Of a stretch of 64,000 bases of DNA, positions 1-11,080 are shown piece by piece. This DNA comes from Bolinopsis microptera (Eukaryota; Ctenophora; Tentaculata; Lobata; Bolinopsidae). Each line of letters opens with the position of its first letter. Position 1 is the stretch's first letter. The stretch spans positions 15,051,675 to 15,115,674 of the forward strand of contig NC_087076.1 in assembly GCF_026151205.1 (NCBI RefSeq), in the 5' to 3' direction. The notes below the pieces were generated by a model that worked only from the letters and a program-made list of their open reading frames with translations, was not told where the DNA came from and did not search any database. A program made the translations under genes and the position numbers.

Positions 1-2
1 CA

Positions 3-2405
3 GATAAAGACTTTGGTTTTGGTCGTTTCATGGGTAAACATGGTATGGGTTTGCGCAACGATATGGGAGAAAACTTGTTGGACTTGTTATCAGAATTTGA
101 CCTCTTTGCCTCCAACACTGGTTTTTATCATCCTGCCCGACATACGACCACCTACACTGGCTGGAGGAAGGACTGGAGTGCCGGGCGAAATAGTAAAAAG
201 ACGATCCCGGTCTATTCTCAGATCGATTTCATCCTGTGTCGAAGTAGGTCGAAGCCAATGCTACAAGATTCTAGATCTTATGCAGGCACCTTGACATACT
301 CTGATCACAGATTTGTTGTCACTAGAGTAGATTTTAAGGACATCTGTCTTTGCTATAAACGCCACTCCAAGTCATCCTTAAAGTTCAACACCTCTGAACT
401 CACCTCGAACCCCACCATTCAGGTGAAATATCGTCAATCCTTAGATGATAACTTAAGTAACACTGTTTCTGCTCTGGATCCAAATTCAGACTTGAATGGC
501 TTACTTGAGTCCATAAAGGATGCTGCAAAATCGTCAATAGGTGTCATCAGACACAGGAAACGTAATTGCAGCGACGATGATGAGGTGAAAAACTTATCTA
601 GCCAGCGTTACTTATTGAGACAGCAGCTTAATGATAACCAGTCTTTAGACAGAACCTCACTTAGATCATCTATTAACTGCCTCACCAATCAGATCAAGCA
701 GAGACTTTCTAACATACGATCAGCTGCTGCTGATGCTATCTGTAATACCATCAGATCAACAACAGATAGTAAGAAAATGTTTGAAGCTGTTCGAACCCTG
801 AACTTACCTAAAAGTAAAGCCCCTTCTAGTATTGGTGTTCATGATGAGCAAGGGTGCAATATTGCAACAGACACTGGTAAAGCTGCCGTAGTTGCTAAGT
901 ACCTTGAGCAACAACTTACTCGTGATGAAGCACCTTTAGAACCTTTTGTAGGACCTCCTCGCCCACTAGTTAAGCCATTCACTAGTGAAGAAATCGGATC
1001 AGCTGCTAGAAGTCTCAAAAATGGTCGAGCTAACGGCCCAGATGGGATTCCTAATGAGCTTCTCAAGTATTCTACTGGATCAGTACACAGACGTTTTGCA
1101 GACATTATCAATAGAAGCTTCGAGACCAATTCCTACCTTGACCCCATTGGACAGGCAAATATTACCCCCTTACAGAAGCCAAATAAGCCCATTGGTCCAG
1201 TGAAGAATCTACGACCCCTCACTCTCTCAAATGCTGTTAGAAAGATTCTTTCAATGGCAACCTTGAAGAGAATTGAGAATAAAGTCAATGCCTTCACTGG
1301 TCCATGGCAATGTGCTTACAAGCAGGGTAGATCATGTGCTGACATTGTATGGTGCCAGCGTGTGATGTTATCAGTTGTCCAGAGGAAGAGGTGGGAATAC
1401 CATCGCATGGGGATCGACATGTCTAGTGCCTTTGACACTATACGACGATCTACCATCCTCGATCTTCTTGTTGAGTGTGGCTGTGATGATGACGAAGTCC
1501 GTTTGGTAAGACTTTTGCTTTCCAACACCAAGCTCAAAGTCAACATCTACGGTACACTGTCTGCTGAATTCCAGAGTTTTCTCGGTGCATTCCAAGGTGA
1601 CTGTCTGTCTGGATGCTTGTTCACACTTGTCTTAGCGGGTGCCTTGCGTGACCTCCGTAACAGGCTTGAAACTGCAACGAATAGGCCTAACCCACCTATC
1701 ACCGATATTGGTCTTCCACTTGACAGTGAGTATGCTGATGATATCGACTTCAATGATGAAGATGAAGACAATCTGAGGGAGCTGTTGCCTATTGCAACAG
1801 AAGTCCTTAAAGATTGGAATCTCTTCGTTAACGATGACAAAACTGATTTCACTCATGTGTACTTAGCTGAAAAGGGAGCTAAAGACGATCAGGGTAAGCC
1901 AATTGCAGGGAACGAGCTCTGGAGAAAGAGTATCACGCTTGGCTCCATGCTTTGTAGTAAGGAGGACATCTCTAGAAGGATATGTCTGGGATATGCCGCG
2001 TTTAACAAATACAAGAAAGCTTGGAACCAAAAGATCCCTCTGAGCAAGAGGCTTCTGTTGTATGAGGCTCTGGTAGTATCCGTTTTAATGTATAATTCAT
2101 CTTGCTGGGCTGCCCCTAAATCAGTATTGGAAAAACTAGATATTGCTCACAGACGTCATCTGCGATCAAATTTGAATTACAAATACCCTCACATCATCTC
2201 CAACAAGAACTTGTATAAACGCTGCAATAGCGAACCATTGTCAGCTAAAGTGGCTCGTAGTCGGTGGAGGATGCTCGGACATGGCTGGGCCATCTGTAGG
2301 CTGGGCCTACAGATGGCCCAGCCTATTCGTCGCTTGTTTTTGCTGTCAACACCTTACAGCTTCAAGGGCGGCGTGGAAGACCGCAGTCAAACCTTTTCTC
2401 ACTGA
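3..2405 (+). CDS. Non-LTR retrotransposon (LINE) ORF2, 5'-open, damaged 3' end
   Basis: The frame is open from base 3, so the start lies outside the window. The first ~110 codons are the C-terminal half of an APE-type endonuclease (GKHG near the start, SDHRF close to codon 98). A reverse transcriptase domain follows: NGRANGPDGIPNE, a LRPLTLSN box, the catalytic DMSSAFDTI block, GAFQGDCLSG and the YADDID box near bases 1732-1748. The region ends with SRWRMLGH, typical of the thumb/C-terminal part of such ORFs. Immediately after that the frame runs into a 41-bp hairpin (2283-2323) and the last ~40 codons no longer look like LINE protein, so the 3' end is rearranged. The element would copy its RNA into DNA at a nicked target. 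Clade (CR1, RTE or other) was not determined. Confidence 0.88.
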   Translation, partial: DKDFGFGRFMGKHGMGLRNDMGENLLDLLSEFDLFASNTGFYHPARHTTTYTGWRKDWSAGRNSKKTIPVYSQIDFILCRSRSKPMLQDSRSYAGTLTYSDHRFVVTRVDFKDICLCYKRHSKSSLKFNTSELTSNPTIQVKYRQSLDDNLSNTVSALDPNSDLNGLLESIKDAAKSSIGVIRHRKRNCSDDDEVKNLSSQRYLLRQQLNDNQSLDRTSLRSSINCLTNQIKQRLSNIRSAAADAICNTIRSTTDSKKMFEAVRTLNLPKSKAPSSIGVHDEQGCNIATDTGKAAVVAKYLEQQLTRDEAPLEPFVGPPRPLVKPFTSEEIGSAARSLKNGRANGPDGIPNELLKYSTGSVHRRFADIINRSFETNSYLDPIGQANITPLQKPNKPIGPVKNLRPLTLSNAVRKILSMATLKRIENKVNAFTGPWQCAYKQGRSCADIVWCQRVMLSVVQRKRWEYHRMGIDMSSAFDTIRRSTILDLLVECGCDDDEVRLVRLLLSNTKLKVNIYGTLSAEFQSFLGAFQGDCLSGCLFTLVLAGALRDLRNRLETATNRPNPPITDIGLPLDSEYADDIDFNDEDEDNLRELLPIATEVLKDWNLFVNDDKTDFTHVYLAEKGAKDDQGKPIAGNELWRKSITLGSMLCSKEDISRRICLGYAAFNKYKKAWNQKIPLSKRLLLYEALVVSVLMYNSSCWAAPKSVLEKLDIAHRRHLRSNLNYKYPHIISNKNLYKRCNSEPLSAKVARSRWRMLGHGWAICRLGLQMAQPIRRLFLLSTPYSFKGGVEDRSQTFSH
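2283..2323. repeat. Perfect 19-bp inverted repeat (hairpin) in LINE ORF
   Basis: Bases 2283-2301 are the exact reverse complement of 2305-2323, with a 3-base spacer. The hairpin sits at the point where the LINE translation loses family resemblance. A template-switch inversion during reverse transcription, or an assembly fold-back, would both produce it. Confidence 0.95.
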
Positions 2406-2673
2406 TTCTACACGACCTTAGTGTCCGAAAATTATCGTTAAATAATTTATGTGATTTAAACTATTTAACGTTAATTGCTCAGAATAGAGTTAAATGGAGA
2501 AGTATGCAAATTGCATGAATTTTGTTTGAGAAAGATTAGGGGACAGAAATGTTTACTTTGTTTACTATCTGTTTCTTAGAGCTTTTTGTTTATAAATCCA
2601 GATAACAGATAACAAACTTGTTAAATTTAGTCATGTGACAACTAGAGTAGAGTGATTTATCATTCATTTTTTC

Positions 2674-2937
2674 GGACCTTTACTGATAGTTGAAATTCGA
2701 CATATGACGTCATCTAGCGTCATCTAGCGTGAAATATCGCCAGATGATGATAGATGACGCTAGATGACGCTAGATGACGCTAGATGACGCCAATTAGCGA
2801 CATTGTCGCTAAGTGCACGGCACCTTTCGAATGTCGCTATCTAGCGCTATCTAGCGCTATCTAGCTAGATGACGCTAGATGACGCTAAGCACGCAGCACT
2901 GACGCCAGGCGACAGATAGCGCTATTTTCATAAAAAT
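2674..2937 (+). repeat. Left terminal inverted repeat of foldback element
   Basis: Outer part of the left arm, collinear and inverted with 7027-7363. It contains runs of TAGATGACGC and a conserved unique block (GTGCACGGCACC) that occurs inverted in the right arm. Confidence 0.88.
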
Positions 2938-3330
2938 TCTAGGGACGACATCTAGCGTCATCTAGCGTCATATGTTGCCGCGACATCTGACGCTATCTGA
3001 CGCCATCTAGCGATATCTGACGTCATCTGACGACATCTGTCGCGACGACATCTGACGCAGGCGACATCAAGCGCTGGATAGCGGGATAAGTCAGTTTACG
3101 ACAGTTCACGCTATCTAGCGCTATATAGCGCCAGATAGCGCTATATAGCGTCAGATGTCGTTGCGACATATAGCGCTAGATAGCGTTAGATAGCGCTAAA
3201 TAGCGTTAGATAGCGCTAAATAGCGAAGAATTTTGGGTCGTGACAGTCCAGGCTATTTAGCGCTAGATGTCGCTATCTAGCGCTATATGTCGCTGCGTCA
3301 GATGTCGTCGCTACATATAGCACAAGATAT
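2938..3330. repeat. TAGCG/GACATC short-motif array (inner left arm)
   Basis: Dense repetition of 5-10-base words (TAGCGC, TAGATAGCG, GACATCTGACG). The words also fill 6655-7026, but the two inner arrays are not simply collinear. No reading frame of interest. Confidence 0.85.
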
Positions 3331-3359
3331 CATATCCTATCACAGTAACAGTAATCCTA

Positions 3360-3509
<150 letters not shown>

Positions 3510-3599
3510 ACTGGGACCGTAAGCGCAGCCTGTCTTTTCCCACCCAATCTTTTTTGTTATTTTTATTTTATATGAAAATTAATTTTTACTGTGTATGAA

Positions 3600-6340
3600 A
3601 ATTAATTATAATTTAAGTGAGAATGCAAATGATATAACTATAAGCTTGCGCGGCTCGTCGAAGTCACCCAACTATTACACTCGATTTATCAAATATTCGG
3701 CTGAGTGGAACAAAATATTAAATATCACTTAATCAAGGGGTCGTTTACATATTATCACCTTAATAACACCAGAATGTGTGTGTGTGTGTGTGTGTCTGTC
3801 TGTCTGTCTGTCCGTGTGTAATTTCCGGTCGGTTATACAAAAAAAAACGGTAAGAGTTACGGGACTGATTTTTTCGGTATAGTGTCGACAAAACTCTGAT
3901 GAAGCCCATAGGAAATTTTTAAAAAAATCGGCCGGTGGTTAGTGGTTTTATTGATGGTTTTGTACCACAAATGTTACATAAAGTTGCTTGAGCAGAACGG
4001 CAAGAGTTACGGGGCCTGCTCTCTCTTTCTCTCGCTCTCTCTCATTACTGTGTAATATGTTATCTGCTGCATTTAAGTAGCGTCATAATTGGATTAGCCC
4101 GGAAGATTTGCTGTAATGTTATACCTTAAGCTTATTAGGGGAGGGAGTACTGTTAGTGTTTGGGGTCTGTTTGGACTGCAGAGAGAGAGAGAGAGAGAGT
4201 TCATACGACAATGTTATGCGTGTTTTCAAATATAATATGCGGGTGTGGTGCGGAGTTAACAAGGGTTAATTTCTATAACGATTTAAATAAAAATAGAAAG
4301 CGGTTCAGGACGGGAGTGATGAGGTGTAATACTCGGTGTTCAGACCTTATGATCATGGAATGTGGTGCCTAATAATGATTAAATTATCCACAAGAAATAG
4401 CTGATTATGAGATTATTGTTTAAGAAACTATTGGGTCACCTAATGCGGGTTTTGACTCAGCGGGTAATTACTCCTACCCTTTTTAACTGCGGCAGTGAAA
4501 TCCCGGCCGTAGGCCGGGTTACACTAGTAATTATATAAAGGGCCTGATGCCGCCGGCCGGGGTTTTCCAAATTATTACGCTCGCTAGTGTGATTGTGACA
4601 TAATACTAATAGCTTAATAGCTATGTATGGAACTGATTACTAACAATGAGGGGTCGTTCACATACCCCGTAATCAGTTTTACCATAGCTATTATATTTAT
4701 GTCAATATTACACTAGCGTAATCAATAATAATTTGAAAACCCCAACCTCCTCAGCTGATTACGTAATACTAATATGTAAACGACCGTCGACCCTTAACAT
4801 TTCGGGATCGGAAGAAAGCGGCACGTACTATTTTTGTAGCGCGATGCACTACTAGTACTGGGTCGCGCGCGCATCAAATATGCTTCTCGCAACCACGTAT
4901 GCAGATCGGCGAGATGCGAAGGATTGACATCGTGAATCAAGTACTATTTCGACGAAATTTATACAAGTTACTAACATCGTTGATTCATGATGCAAATCTT
5001 TCACAGCTCAGTGGTGCATTTCGCCGAAAAGCATCATTGGATACCGAGAAGCATTTTTGGATGCGCGGCGCGACACACTCACAGTAACGCATCGCGTTGA
5101 TTCACGATGTTAATCCTTCACTGTTCATGTTCACAGCTCGGCGAGGCCCAGTCATGGTGCATATCGCCAATTTAATAACATAGTTAGTCAGTTCGTACAA
5201 AAGTCGTAAAAAATTCGTACAGTTCGGCACGTTTTTTTAGTTCGGGATTAGTTTGGGAAAAATTCGCCTCATAAATTTTCGAAATATATAATAAAAAGCT
5301 AATTGCAAAAATGTGTGTTAAAATGGCGGGAAACGATAACGTGCGGATGCATGTTAATATTTTAAATCTGAAATGTAACCTCCCGGACAAAAATAACAAA
5401 TTTTTCGGACTGAAGTGATTACTGATTAAAAAACAAAAATTTTTTTAAAAATTCGGTAAAAATTCCTCGACAGCTTTTTAAAATTTGTTCAGTTCGACAC
5501 CTTTTAAAAGTTCGTACATACAGTAACGTACTGACCAAGTATGTTTAGTAAAGCACTAGTGGTTGCAAGAAGCATTGCCATTATATTATTGGCTGCGCGG
5601 CGCGGCCCAGTAGTGCATCGCGCTACAACAAACATCGTCAAATAGATTACTCGAAGCTCAAAAGTATTTATCCAAAATAATTCCGATCCCGAGGATTGTT
5701 ACTGGGCCGCGCTCAGCCTGTCATTCCGCCAAATCTTAATGTTTATGAACATGTACATAATAGCCTGGGTCCCTTGTCCGCGCACGAAGTGCGCGGCTCC
5801 CCCTGTATCGTCGTATAGTGAAACGACCGTGGGGGTCGCAACGTGATACAATGGGTCCCCAGGTAAGAGGATTGACATAACTTATAAATTTATAATATAT
5901 TAATTCTAAATACTGAATGCATCGCATTTTAAGGGTTTTGGTATTTTCGTAGCTAAATTGCACTAAAGCTTTCGCGCTTGCACTTCACACTTGCGCGTAG
6001 TTCGTAAACTGAAAACTCGTGGGTACGATATATGTGATTACTGAACAATAAATTCGGCTCGACTCTCATTACATTCTTTTAATAACTTGCTGTGCGAGAT
6101 TTCAATACTATTAATTTGCAAATGCTAATTCAACATTTAGATCTTTACAATTACATCATCTTCTTTCACATAGCCATGTGTCTAAGCGCACTACTAGCGA
6201 GAGGGCTATGGTTAGAGCATAAACAGGTTATACTGGACGAATCTCACTCGTTAACGGGTGATACTCGTAATTTACTATCACGCGCCGCTTTTTCTCAAAA
6301 TATTAGTCTAAGCCTATACCAGCCGGCAAAGTTTTTAAAT
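3600..6340. other. Foldback interior without recognisable gene
   Basis: Holds a short TG/TCTG microsatellite (3776-3812), CT- and GA-rich tracts (4019-4045, 4181-4198), a palindromic insert (4559-4743) and GC-rich patches with repeated TTCG words (5190-5540). ORFs of 60-90 codons here show no family signature. Confidence 0.6.
4559..4743. repeat. 185-bp imperfect palindrome (MITE-like)
   Basis: The left half (GGGGTTTTCCAAATTATTAC, then an ACACTAGCG-type block, then an ATAGCTAT block) recurs reverse-complemented in the right half ending AATTTGAAAACCCC. The dyad centre is near 4650-4665. It has the form of a small hairpin element nested in the foldback interior. Confidence 0.75.
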
Positions 6341-6650
6341 GTAACCTTCATACCATGTTAAAATTTAGTTGAGTTTTGAACGTTGCTTATAGTTGATAAG
6401 GTAACCTTGATCTAACGTAAAATAATAAACGTTTTGCAACGTTAAAAATAAAACCTATAACCAACGTTAGATATTTAACGTTTAACAACGTTTTATATGT
6501 AACCTACATACACCTTTAAAATGTAGTTGAATTTTAAACTCTGCTTATAGTTAATAAGGTAACCTTGATCTGACGTCAAATAATAAACGTTTTGCAACGT
6601 TAAAAATAAAACTTATAACCAACGTTAGATATTTAACGTTTAACAACTAT
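6341..6650 (+). repeat. Two tandem copies of a 158-bp unit
   Basis: GTAACCT...TAGTTGA at 6341 recurs at 6499. Both units contain the words AACGTTTTGCAACG and CCAACGTTAGATATT. Noncoding. Confidence 0.85.
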
Positions 6651-6654
6651 AGCC

Positions 6655-7026
6655 ATAGCTATAGCTGTCGTCGCGATATCTAGCGCTAGATAGCGCTATC
6701 TAGCGCTATCTAGCGTTAACTGTCACAAACCGATATTCTCCGCTAGATAGCGCTATCTAGCGCTAACAAGCGTTATCTAGCGGAGAATGTCGGTTTGTGA
6801 CAGTTTACGCTAGATAGCGCTATCTAGCGCTAGCTGTCGCCGCGATATCTAGCGCTAGATAGCGCTATCTAGCGCTATCTAGCGTAAACTGTCACAAACC
6901 GACATTCTCCGCTAGATAGCGCCAGATAGCGCTAGATAGCGCTAGATAGCGCTGCATCAGATGTCGTTGCGACATATAGCGTTAGATAGCGCTAGATACC
7001 GCTAGATGTCGCAAAAAAAAGGGCGG
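6655..7026. repeat. TAGCGC array with nested palindromes (inner right arm)
   Basis: Repeated TAGCGC/GCTATC words. At 6718-6805 AACTGTCACAAACCG is followed by its own inverted copy, CGGTTTGTGACAGTT, and the surrounding array continues the dyad outward. A further copy of the ACTGTCACAAACCG block lies near 6888. Confidence 0.85.
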
Positions 7027-7363
7027 AAATTTTATGAAAATAGCGCTATCTGTCGCCTGGCGTCAGTGCTGCGTGCTTAGCGTCATCTAGCGTCATCTAG
7101 CGTCATATAGCGTCATATAGCGTCATGTAGTGTCATATAGCGCTAGATAGCGCTAGATAGCGCTAGATAGCGCTAGATAGCGACATTCGAAAGGTGCCGT
7201 GCACTTAGCGACAATGTCGCTAATTGGCGTCATCTAGCGTCATCTAGCGTCATCTAGCGTCATCTAGCGTCATCTATCATCATCTGGCGATATTTCACGC
7301 TAGATGACGCTAGATGACGCTAGATGACGTCATATGTCGAATTTCAACTATCAGTAAAGGTCC
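7027..7363 (-). repeat. Right terminal inverted repeat of foldback element
   Basis: Inverted partner of 2674-2937, longer through expansion of TAGCGTCAT and TAGATAGCGC units. Confidence 0.88.
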
Positions 7364-8540
7364 ATTTTTTCTTATCAGTCATTATCATGTCACCCATCAC
7401 AACATTTTGAACTTCGATAGTACCTCACATGAATTTATCGACAGTTAACTCTCTTTTACTACAGCATTCTTAACTTTGTCACACAGTATCACATTTTCAT
7501 TATGCACCTACATTCTGAGAATCATTTAATTTTCGAATGGAACTTTACCGAATTAAAACCTAGTGTGTGTGTTTGAGCGATTTGTACAACATTTCTGTAA
7601 TGTTTCAAATTATATTCAAATGTTCTAAATTTAAAAAAATGTTCTTCTAACCCCTAACGGAAAGTAAGACCCCTTGTAGGTTTACAACCTACCAGGACGC
7701 GCGCCGAGTTGGACTCGTCGACGGTCCAATATATGGAACAGATATTTTACGAGTATCACCCGTTAAAAGACCCCTAATTAGCATAAGAGGAGGGGCTGCA
7801 AACTCCTGACGTCTCAGTCTGAAAAATCCCTATGCTTGCCCATGAGAACTGTTAACTATGCTATCCCTCCAAAATCGAGGTGACCCTAATATATGGTAAC
7901 TAATCTATATTATATCTCAAATTCTACATCCGGTACGGCTCTGCACACATGATATCTCTCTCTGCCATGAAACATGGCTAACCTTTCAAACTATGATTTA
8001 AAACATAAACCTAAACTAAAACTCAACTGGGCTCTCCTATGTCACCAAACTAGACCAATAAGCAATTTTAGCTTAGATAACTATATTTTTCTATATTTGT
8101 ATAATAAGTTTATTGACGTAGTGGATGGTTGAGGGGGTTTCAAGCACAGGTCACTCTCAAATCCTAAAGATAAGCAGTGGCCTTCGGCACTTGAAACCTC
8201 TTCAAACCTCCCCTGATTTATTTATTATTTATATTGTTTGATTGTGCCGTAAAAATAAATATTTGTTTTATTAAATATTTGTTTTATTAACAGAAACTGA
8301 ACTACCGATATGAGTTAGTAGAACGTCACAGGTATTTCGAGATAAGCAGAGGTGTGGTACTTACACATCAGGTCATGTTATCCTGATTCGATGCATCCGC
8401 TTATAGATAGGTTTTGTTTAACTTTAACCCTATGCTTCTACTTAATAAAGACACCGCGGTTATCGCGATGGCTCTTGTACTGGGAGAGGTTCAAAATCTA
8501 AGTCCAAATGAAAGTTCATCGAATGAACAATAAATTATTG

Positions 8541-8730
8541 AACAATAATGAACAATAATGAACAATAATGAACAATAATGAACAATAATGAACAATAATG
8601 AACAATAATGAACAATAATGAACAATAATGAACAATAATGAACAATAATGAACAATAATGAACAATTATGAACAATTATGAACAATTATAATGAACAATA
8701 ATGAACAATAATGAACAATAATGAACGATG
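8541..8730 (+). repeat. 10-bp minisatellite AACAATAATG, about 19 units
   Basis: Twelve exact AACAATAATG units followed by variant units. The homologous place in copy B (17419-17486) has only about six, so the array changed length after the duplication. Confidence 0.95.
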
Positions 8731-9919
8731 AACAATATTTTCTTATCCAAAGTTCACGAACCTTCGCAAAAATTGTTTTTAAATTTGGGCGAGCGATGAA
8801 TAGTACGACCAGCTGGAAGGACACCGAGCCCCAATATTAGTATTCGTTGGTGAGCATTGGAAGTTGCGTAATTCTAAATTCTATATTTTGGAAGAGCTTG
8901 TTATCAATTTCAAACGTTCTTGTTTATTGGAGGTTGAAAGGGTAACTCCAATCTCTATGAGGTTAACTGGAAGTTAATGCCCTCCTTTTATTTCCTTTGT
9001 TATCATTGTTACGGCCAGTGTTTACACGCTGCTACGTGGTAATTGGAACTGCACCCTTCTCCAATAGATTCCACATTTTTAATTCACAAAAACTACGGTA
9101 TCTTACACAACTTGCTTATCTTTGGCGGTCGGGAAGCATCTGACAAATGCTTCAGAATTCGAACTGTAAAGTGTAAAGGTGTGCACCGATGCAGCAAGCC
9201 TCAAAATTATTAACATTCCATCCTACGCGATGAAAATTTTATCGTTAAAAAATGGCCCAGTAGTCAATTTGGTATTGTATCACGTTAGACTTAGACTTAG
9301 AGTTTGAAAGTATGAAATACCTGCGAGTATAATTTTAAAACAGTCACACAAGTCTTGAAACAATGATTGATATTTCTGTATATAAAAAATTCCCCAATAT
9401 TTGGTAGAGGTCTAAGCTAAATGGGAATTTTTGATATACCGAAATATCAATCAACCGATCTGATAACATTAACTAAGTGAATGTATAATCTGAATCTGGT
9501 CTGATTTTAAATATCAACTTCCCGGCAGCCTTAAATTGCTTCTTCCAAACATCCGTGTCCGATGCGGTAAAATGTGACAAACCGATTTTACCTATCGAAT
9601 TCGGTTTAGCAGCCTAATTCACAGACCGACCGTTTCCTAGACAATAGACTGACGTAGAACTGTAAGTTCAACATGGTTAGCTATAGCTCACTGATTAATG
9701 AATTTAGATTGTCTGATGGCCCCACCCTCTTGTAGCTTCGTAAAAGACTCCTTTACAGAACTAAAAATAACTCTTCAATGACCACACTCCAATTGGTATT
9801 GTTCCATTCATCTCCCCTGGGTTAGCAAAGCCGTACATCCCTCCACATTTTTTGTTATTTCAACATGAAGCGTGTCTCACACTCTAATATTTATTGTTTT
9901 CCAATAACTAATTGATATA

Positions 9920-11080
9920 CCTTATCGGACCTTATTTGGACGGACATTACATGAACGGACATAATTATGAACGGACATTAATATGGACGCTCAAAGGCAT
10001 TCAAAACCATCAAAAATCCGAATTTTTTTTCAATTTTTTTGACGTTTTTTTAAATTTCAGCAAATGATTTATAAATCCATTTTCTATACAGTAAGTAAGA
10101 AAAGCAGTTGTTAAGCAGTAAAATTGTTAAAATATGTGTACATGATCAGTGTCTAATATAACATATCATCTTCATCAAATGGGTTTTCGTGCATGAAATA
10201 CCTTATCGGACCTTATTTGGACGGACATTACATGAACGGACATAATTATGAACGGACATTAATATGAACGCTCGAAGGCATTCAAAACCATCAAAAATCC
10301 GAATTTTATTTAAAAAAATTGACGTTTTTTTAATTTCAGCAAATGATTTTTAAATCCATTTTTTATACAGTAAGTAAGAAAAGCGGTCATTGTTAAAATA
10401 TGTGTACATGATTAGTTTCTAATATCACATATCATCTTCATCAAATGGGTTTTCGTGCATGAAATAGTCCATGCTTAAAGTGAATTCTAGCTTTTATATG
10501 GAAACCTTTTTTTATCAAACTACCCCGGTCCTGCATTTCAGTGTTAACTTTTACAAGCCATTCGGCGTGAAGTGGTTTTATCTTAGACAACTTAAGGTTA
10601 ACCTTAACATCACGTGGAGCTTTCCCAGCACTTATCTGTTTCATTACCTCACCTGAGTAATATGAGCTATAACAACGTCGGACAATGTCCTTGGCAACAC
10701 GATTTACCGTAATATCTAGAGGCTGGAACAAGTTTGTCATGTTGGCGGGGACTAGTTCATGAACTATGTTGTTGAGTGCCATAATTTCGTTGACTTTTTT
10801 CCGCCAAGTGACCCTTGAAAATATCATATACTAGCAGAGTTTTCTGTGCCTCCGGCAGACCAAAGAGAACCTTTCCATCGTTAACTTACGGCACAATAAA
10901 GTTCTCAAAGTTGTCATATTCTGGACAAAACGTTCGAAATGAAAAAATTTTTGAAAAAATTTCAACGGACTTTAACTTGGACGGACATTAATTGAACGGA
11001 CTTTATTTGAACGGACATTAAGATGAACGCTAGGGCCTCCAGCGTTCAAGTAATGTCCGTCCAAATAAGGTCCGATAAGG
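9920..11080 (-). mobile_element. Degenerate pogo/Tigger-type element, 1161 bp
   Basis: Ends are the inverted pair CCTTATCGGACCTTATTTGG / its complement, flanked by TA (9918-9919, 11081-11082). Copy B at 18680-18681 shows the uninterrupted site with a single TA, so the boundaries are directly confirmed. The left end is duplicated in tandem (9920-10200 and 10201-10466). Words such as GAACGGACATTA repeat beside both ends. The TA target and the transposase remnant inside place it in the Tc1/mariner-pogo superfamily. Confidence 0.9.
10441..10827 (-). pseudogene. DDE_1 (pogo/Tigger) transposase fragment
   Basis: 128 codons containing VPANMTNLFQPLDITVNR, the signature around the last acidic residue of pogo/Tigger DDE transposases. 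The N-terminal DNA-binding region and the first two catalytic acids are absent from the 1.16-kb element, so it is a deletion derivative unable to encode a working enzyme. Confidence 0.8.

Noticed and set aside
8541-8730. CRISPR-like array
   Set aside because: Units are contiguous 10-mers with no unique spacers, in a eukaryotic sequence.
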